Positions 12,263-15,107 of a stretch of DNA of 15,107 nucleotides are shown piece after piece. The stretch spans positions 16,299 to 31,405 of the forward strand of contig CAKMZE010000006.1 in the NCBI GenBank assembly GCA_929200295.1, read 5' to 3'. Positions within the stretch are counted from its first letter, which is position 1; the number at the start of each line of letters is the position of its first letter. The DNA comes from an uncultured Alphaproteobacteria bacterium (GTDB lineage: Bacteria > Pseudomonadota > Alphaproteobacteria > Rhodobacterales > Rhodobacteraceae). A program made the position numbers and the translations under genes. The notes beneath the pieces were generated by a model, which was given only the letters and a program-made list of their open reading frames with translations, searched no databases and was not told the DNA's origin.

Positions 12263-13887
12263 TGGATATCGGAACAATCTCATTAATCCTCGTGCTGGGC
12301 ATGATTGTGCTTCTCGCGATTGGTATGCCGCTTGGCTTTGCATCCGCTGTGCTTGCACTTTTGGTGATGGTGCTAAAGTTTGAACCGACCATTCTGACAG
12401 CCCCATGGACCATTGGTGAAGGGATGTTAACAGGGCGGCCGGGAACCGGACCTCTTTATATTTTGACGCAGAAGATATTTGATCTGATGACCGAATATGT
12501 GCTGATTTCGGTGCCGCTGTTCATCTTTATGGCGGCTCTGCTCGAGCGCTCTGGCATCGCAAAAGAGATGTATAATTCGCTGAATTTCTGGCTCTCGCGC
12601 ACCCGTGGTGGGATCGCGATTGTGACGTCTTTGATGGCTGTGATCATGGCGGCGATGTCGGGGATTATCGGTGGTGAAGTTGTTCTGCTGGGCCTGATCG
12701 CGCTACCGCAGATGTTGCGGTTGGGCTATAATCAAAACCTCGCGATTGGTACGATCTGCGCCAGCGGATCGCTGGGCACAATGATCCCGCCGTCAATCGT
12801 TTTGATTATTTATGGCTTGATCACAGAGACATCGATCAAAGCCCTGTTCACAGGGGCCTTTGTGCCGGGCTTTATGCTCGCGATGATGATCATTGCCTAT
12901 ATCGTGATCCGCACGCAATTGCGCCCCGAGGATGCGCCATTGCCAGAACCCCAGCCGGGTGATCCCACGGGTTCGGAAAAGCTGGGTATGTTTGGGGCAT
13001 TCTTATCGCTCTTGCTTGCAGGCGGTGCGACGGTTCTGTTTTTGCGCGCGCTGTTTTTCACCGTCACCGGGCAAAATATCATGGAAGTGGGCGAAGACCC
13101 GATTGCTCTGGGTATGCCAGATCAACTGTTGCCAATTGCAATAGCGGCATTGACAGGTCTCGTGCTCGCCCTTGTGGTGTTTGGCAAAGAACGCACGATG
13201 AATGGCTGGACCCATGGTAAGGGTCTGGTGCCGCCATTGCTGGTGATCGGTGTTGTGCTCGGCTCGATTTATGGCGGTATTACTGGCATTACTGAAGCGG
13301 CTGGAATGGGGGCATTCGCCGTCTTTATGATTGCTGTGTTCCGCGGTGAGGCCAGTGTGGGCCTTTTGTGGGATGCGATGATGCGCACGCTTAAATCCAC
13401 AGGGACAATTATCTGGGTGACGATTGGCGCCGCAACCCTCGCTGGTGCATATACGCTTGCTGGCGGGCCGAACTATATCGCGAACCTGATCGTTGGGTCT
13501 GAAATGCCAACGATGTTTGTCTTGCTCACGATGATGCTGATCCTCTTGTTCATGGGTGCCTTTATGGATTGGGTCGGTATTGTCTTGCTAATTATCCCCG
13601 TCTTTTTGCCGATTGTGCGCAAGCTTCCGATTGAAGAGATCGGGTTTATTGGTCAGCTAGAGCCGCAGCATGTATCGATCTGGTTTGGGGTCTTGTTCTG
13701 TATGAATATGCAAGTGAGCTTTTTATCGCCACCGTTTGGCCCCGCCGCGTTTTATCTGAAATCTGTGGCCCCGCCGCATATTTCGCTGACCGATATCTTT
13801 AAGGGCTTTTTGCCATTTATTGGTGTACAGCTCTTGGCGTTGTCAGTTCTGTTGATCTGGCCGAATATTGTGACCGTATTGCTCTAA
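12262..13887 (+). CDS. dctM: TRAP transporter large permease subunit
   Basis: 541 residues, longer than the roughly 430 of standard DctM and typical of the mannitol/chloroaromatic branch. It is the sodium-driven transport subunit in the inner membrane. Many hydrophobic helices are visible, with the conserved loop GSLGTMIPPS (169-178) and its second-half partner GGITGITEAAGMGAF (338-352), the usual substrate and cation hairpins of the two inverted halves. The extra length falls at about 217-320: a proline- and acid-rich loop (220-240), an added helix (245-268), a polar loop and another helix (288-307). Translation is probably coupled to dctQ through TAATG, with GGGAG upstream. The PhyH-family dioxygenase follows after 14 bases. 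Confidence 0.94.
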   Translation: MDIGTISLILVLGMIVLLAIGMPLGFASAVLALLVMVLKFEPTILTAPWTIGEGMLTGRPGTGPLYILTQKIFDLMTEYVLISVPLFIFMAALLERSGIAKEMYNSLNFWLSRTRGGIAIVTSLMAVIMAAMSGIIGGEVVLLGLIALPQMLRLGYNQNLAIGTICASGSLGTMIPPSIVLIIYGLITETSIKALFTGAFVPGFMLAMMIIAYIVIRTQLRPEDAPLPEPQPGDPTGSEKLGMFGAFLSLLLAGGATVLFLRALFFTVTGQNIMEVGEDPIALGMPDQLLPIAIAALTGLVLALVVFGKERTMNGWTHGKGLVPPLLVIGVVLGSIYGGITGITEAAGMGAFAVFMIAVFRGEASVGLLWDAMMRTLKSTGTIIWVTIGAATLAGAYTLAGGPNYIANLIVGSEMPTMFVLLTMMLILLFMGAFMDWVGIVLLIIPVFLPIVRKLPIEEIGFIGQLEPQHVSIWFGVLFCMNMQVSFLSPPFGPAAFYLKSVAPPHISLTDIFKGFLPFIGVQLLALSVLLIWPNIVTVLL

Positions 13888-13901
13888 CTCTGGGGGTTCT
13901 T

Positions 13902-14849
13902 ATGCTTTCCGATGCACAGCGCACACAGTTTGAAAATGAGGGCTATCTTGTCGTCGAAGATCTGATTGATGCAGCAACGCTTGCTGCGATCAAAGCAGAA
14001 TATGCCCAAGCGATGGATGCGATGTATGATGCTTGGCATGCAGATAATCTCGTGCCAGCGCCAACACCTGACATGGGCTTTTTTGACAAGCTTGATATCG
14101 CGGTAAAGGCGGGTATCGAATGGTATCAACCGCTCGATATCTCGTTGCCACATGCGGATATCACGCAAGCGACACCGATGCATATTGGGCCTGCGGTGTT
14201 TCAGATGGCGACGCATCCCGGCATTTTGGATGTGGTCGAAAACCTGCTAGGGCCAGAGCTCACATCAAACCCGATCCAGCATGTGCGGATCAAACCGCCC
14301 GAGCGGCAGGTGAGCGCGGACGAGGATCGCGCGCATATTATCTCAACTGACTGGCATCAGGACCGTGGCGTCACGTTGGAAAGCGCGGATCAAACAGAGA
14401 TGATCACGGTCTGGCTCGCGATCACCGATGCGACCGTTGAAAATGGCTGTTTGCAGGTCAAACCCGGCATGCGGGATGAGATGATCCCACATTGCACATT
14501 GCGCCAAACGGGGATCACCGAAACGCATCTACCCAAGGGCGCGGCTGTGCCGACACCCGTGCGGGCTGGTGGGGCGGTGATCTTTCATCCCTTGACGCCG
14601 CATGCGAGCCTCTCGAACCATTCTGATGGGTATCGATGGTCATTCGATCTGCGCTATAATGTAACGGGCCAATCAACCGGGCGCGAGCAATTCCCAAGCT
14701 TTGTCGCGCGCTCGCGTGTGCAGCCCGAAGCCGAGCTGAAGGATTGGCGCGCGTGGAAAACCATGTGGGAAGAGACGCGTTACACGCTCGCCCATACGAC
14801 CCATATTCCGCAGCACCGCTGGCCGTCTGATGGCCCCTATTGTGCTTAA
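13902..14849 (+). CDS. Phytanoyl-CoA dioxygenase (PhyH) family Fe(II)/2-oxoglutarate oxygenase
   Basis: 315 residues. The iron-binding facial triad is visible as H152-x-D154 (DWHQDRG) and H234 (TPHASLSNHS), with R245 placed to bind 2-oxoglutarate; the jelly-roll strands around ITVWLAITDAT and GGAVIFHPLTPH fit the PhyH family. Such enzymes hydroxylate small molecules using O2 and 2-oxoglutarate, and bacterial members act on many substrates besides fatty acyl-CoA. Placed between a TRAP permease and a sugar-acid dehydratase, it may oxidise or O-demethylate the imported compound; this is inference. It starts 14 bases after dctM with GGGGG upstream. Its stop is directly followed by the next ATG (TAAATG), which suggests translational coupling with the dehydratase gene. 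Confidence 0.9.
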   Translation: MLSDAQRTQFENEGYLVVEDLIDAATLAAIKAEYAQAMDAMYDAWHADNLVPAPTPDMGFFDKLDIAVKAGIEWYQPLDISLPHADITQATPMHIGPAVFQMATHPGILDVVENLLGPELTSNPIQHVRIKPPERQVSADEDRAHIISTDWHQDRGVTLESADQTEMITVWLAITDATVENGCLQVKPGMRDEMIPHCTLRQTGITETHLPKGAAVPTPVRAGGAVIFHPLTPHASLSNHSDGYRWSFDLRYNVTGQSTGREQFPSFVARSRVQPEAELKDWRAWKTMWEETRYTLAHTTHIPQHRWPSDGPYCA

Positions 14850-15107
14850 ATGACGCTTTTACAGCTTGATCCCTCAGACAGTGTCGGCATCGCGCAAGAA
14901 CCGATCCCAGCGGGTACGACTGTTCAGGGTCTAAGGGTATCGGCGCATGTGCCTGCGGGGCATAAGGTTTCGGTGCAGGCAATTGCAAAGGGTGCACCTG
15001 TGCTGAAATATGCGCAGAAGATTGGTGTTGCCTCGGTTGATATCGCACCGGGTGATCATGTGCATACGCATAATCTGGCGTTTTCGGCAGTGGATGCAGC
15101 ATACGCA
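14850..15107 (+). CDS. Altronate/galactarate dehydratase (UxaA/GarD family), N-terminal SAF domain, cut by right edge
   Basis: The 86 visible codons stay open to the window end. Residues about 16-76 form the SAF domain that precedes or accompanies UxaA and GarD dehydratases: the VPAGHKV segment (34-40), GAPVLKYAQKIG (48-59) and IAPGDHVHTHNL (65-76), with H70, H72 and H74. UxaA dehydrates D-altronate to KDG and GarD dehydrates galactarate. In many bacteria the SAF part is a separate small subunit, and the window ends before this can be told. The start directly abuts the PhyH gene stop and has no ribosome site of its own, so it likely depends on re-initiation. If altronate is the substrate, its product is the substrate of the KDG kinase at 4432-5331. 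Confidence 0.85.
   Translation, partial: MTLLQLDPSDSVGIAQEPIPAGTTVQGLRVSAHVPAGHKVSVQAIAKGAPVLKYAQKIGVASVDIAPGDHVHTHNLAFSAVDAAYA

Noticed and set aside
14515..15102. A 195-codon minus-strand open frame opposite the oxygenase and dehydratase genes
   Set aside because: Low-complexity Pro/His/Ala/Arg composition and no domain; both plus-strand genes have clear family motifs.
1..15107. tRNA, rRNA, insertion sequence, CRISPR, prophage or toxin-antitoxin signals
   Set aside because: None was found by reading both strands: no terminal inverted repeats, transposase motifs, spaced repeat arrays or tRNA-like cloverleafs, and the gene order is that of an ordinary catabolic locus.

Overview
The window looks like chromosomal DNA of a marine alphaproteobacterium, most likely of the Roseobacter group (Rhodobacterales). 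That assignment is inferred from gene content (a TRAP transporter with two enolase-superfamily sugar-acid enzymes and a FadR-type GntR regulator), from the Asp/His-rich proteins and from moderate GC; no rRNA or other marker gene is present. There are 15 protein-coding genes, two of them cut by the window edges. There are no RNA genes, insertion sequences or CRISPR arrays, and no gene-free stretch longer than about 205 bases. The whole window reads as one sugar-acid import and catabolism locus.

Left arm (minus strand, 1-6049): a tightly packed operon that starts with a GntR/FadR-type repressor. It continues with a 2-keto-3-deoxygluconate (KDG) kinase, a LtnD-like beta-hydroxyacid dehydrogenase, a xylose-isomerase-like TIM-barrel protein, a Gfo/Idh/MocA oxidoreductase and an enolase-superfamily enzyme resembling galactarolactone cycloisomerase. 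Last comes a CDP-alcohol phosphatidyltransferase cut by the left edge. Three junctions are ATGA overlaps or only 4 bases wide.

Centre (plus strand, 6216-9124): divergent from the regulator, a three-gene operon encodes an enolase-superfamily enzyme closely resembling 3,6-anhydro-L-galactonate cycloisomerase, a zinc alcohol/polyol dehydrogenase, and a KduD-type 5-keto reductase. Together with the KDG kinase these fit the published route for 3,6-anhydro-L-galactose, the red-algal agar sugar: ring-opening of anhydrogalactonate to 2-keto-3-deoxy-L-galactonate, oxidation at C5, re-reduction with inversion to KDG, then phosphorylation. The aldose-oxidising enzyme and the KDPG aldolase are not in the window.

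Right arm: a D-2-hydroxyacid dehydrogenase (minus strand, 9121-10074) converges on kduD with a 3-base overlap. It diverges from a TRAP operon (plus strand, 10278-15107): dctP, a strong intrinsic terminator, dctQ with an N-terminal extension, dctM, a PhyH-family 2-oxoglutarate/iron dioxygenase, and the start of an altronate/galactarate dehydratase (UxaA/GarD) SAF domain cut by the right edge.

Regulation: three copies of a near-palindrome of the FadR-subfamily form, TTTnGTnnnACCAAA-like, lie in the two divergent intergenic regions: two between the regulator and the cycloisomerase gene, and one perfect copy just upstream of dctP. This suggests that the one GntR protein controls both arms, the catabolic operon and the transporter. 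Family assignments rest on motifs and remembered homologues; no database search was possible.
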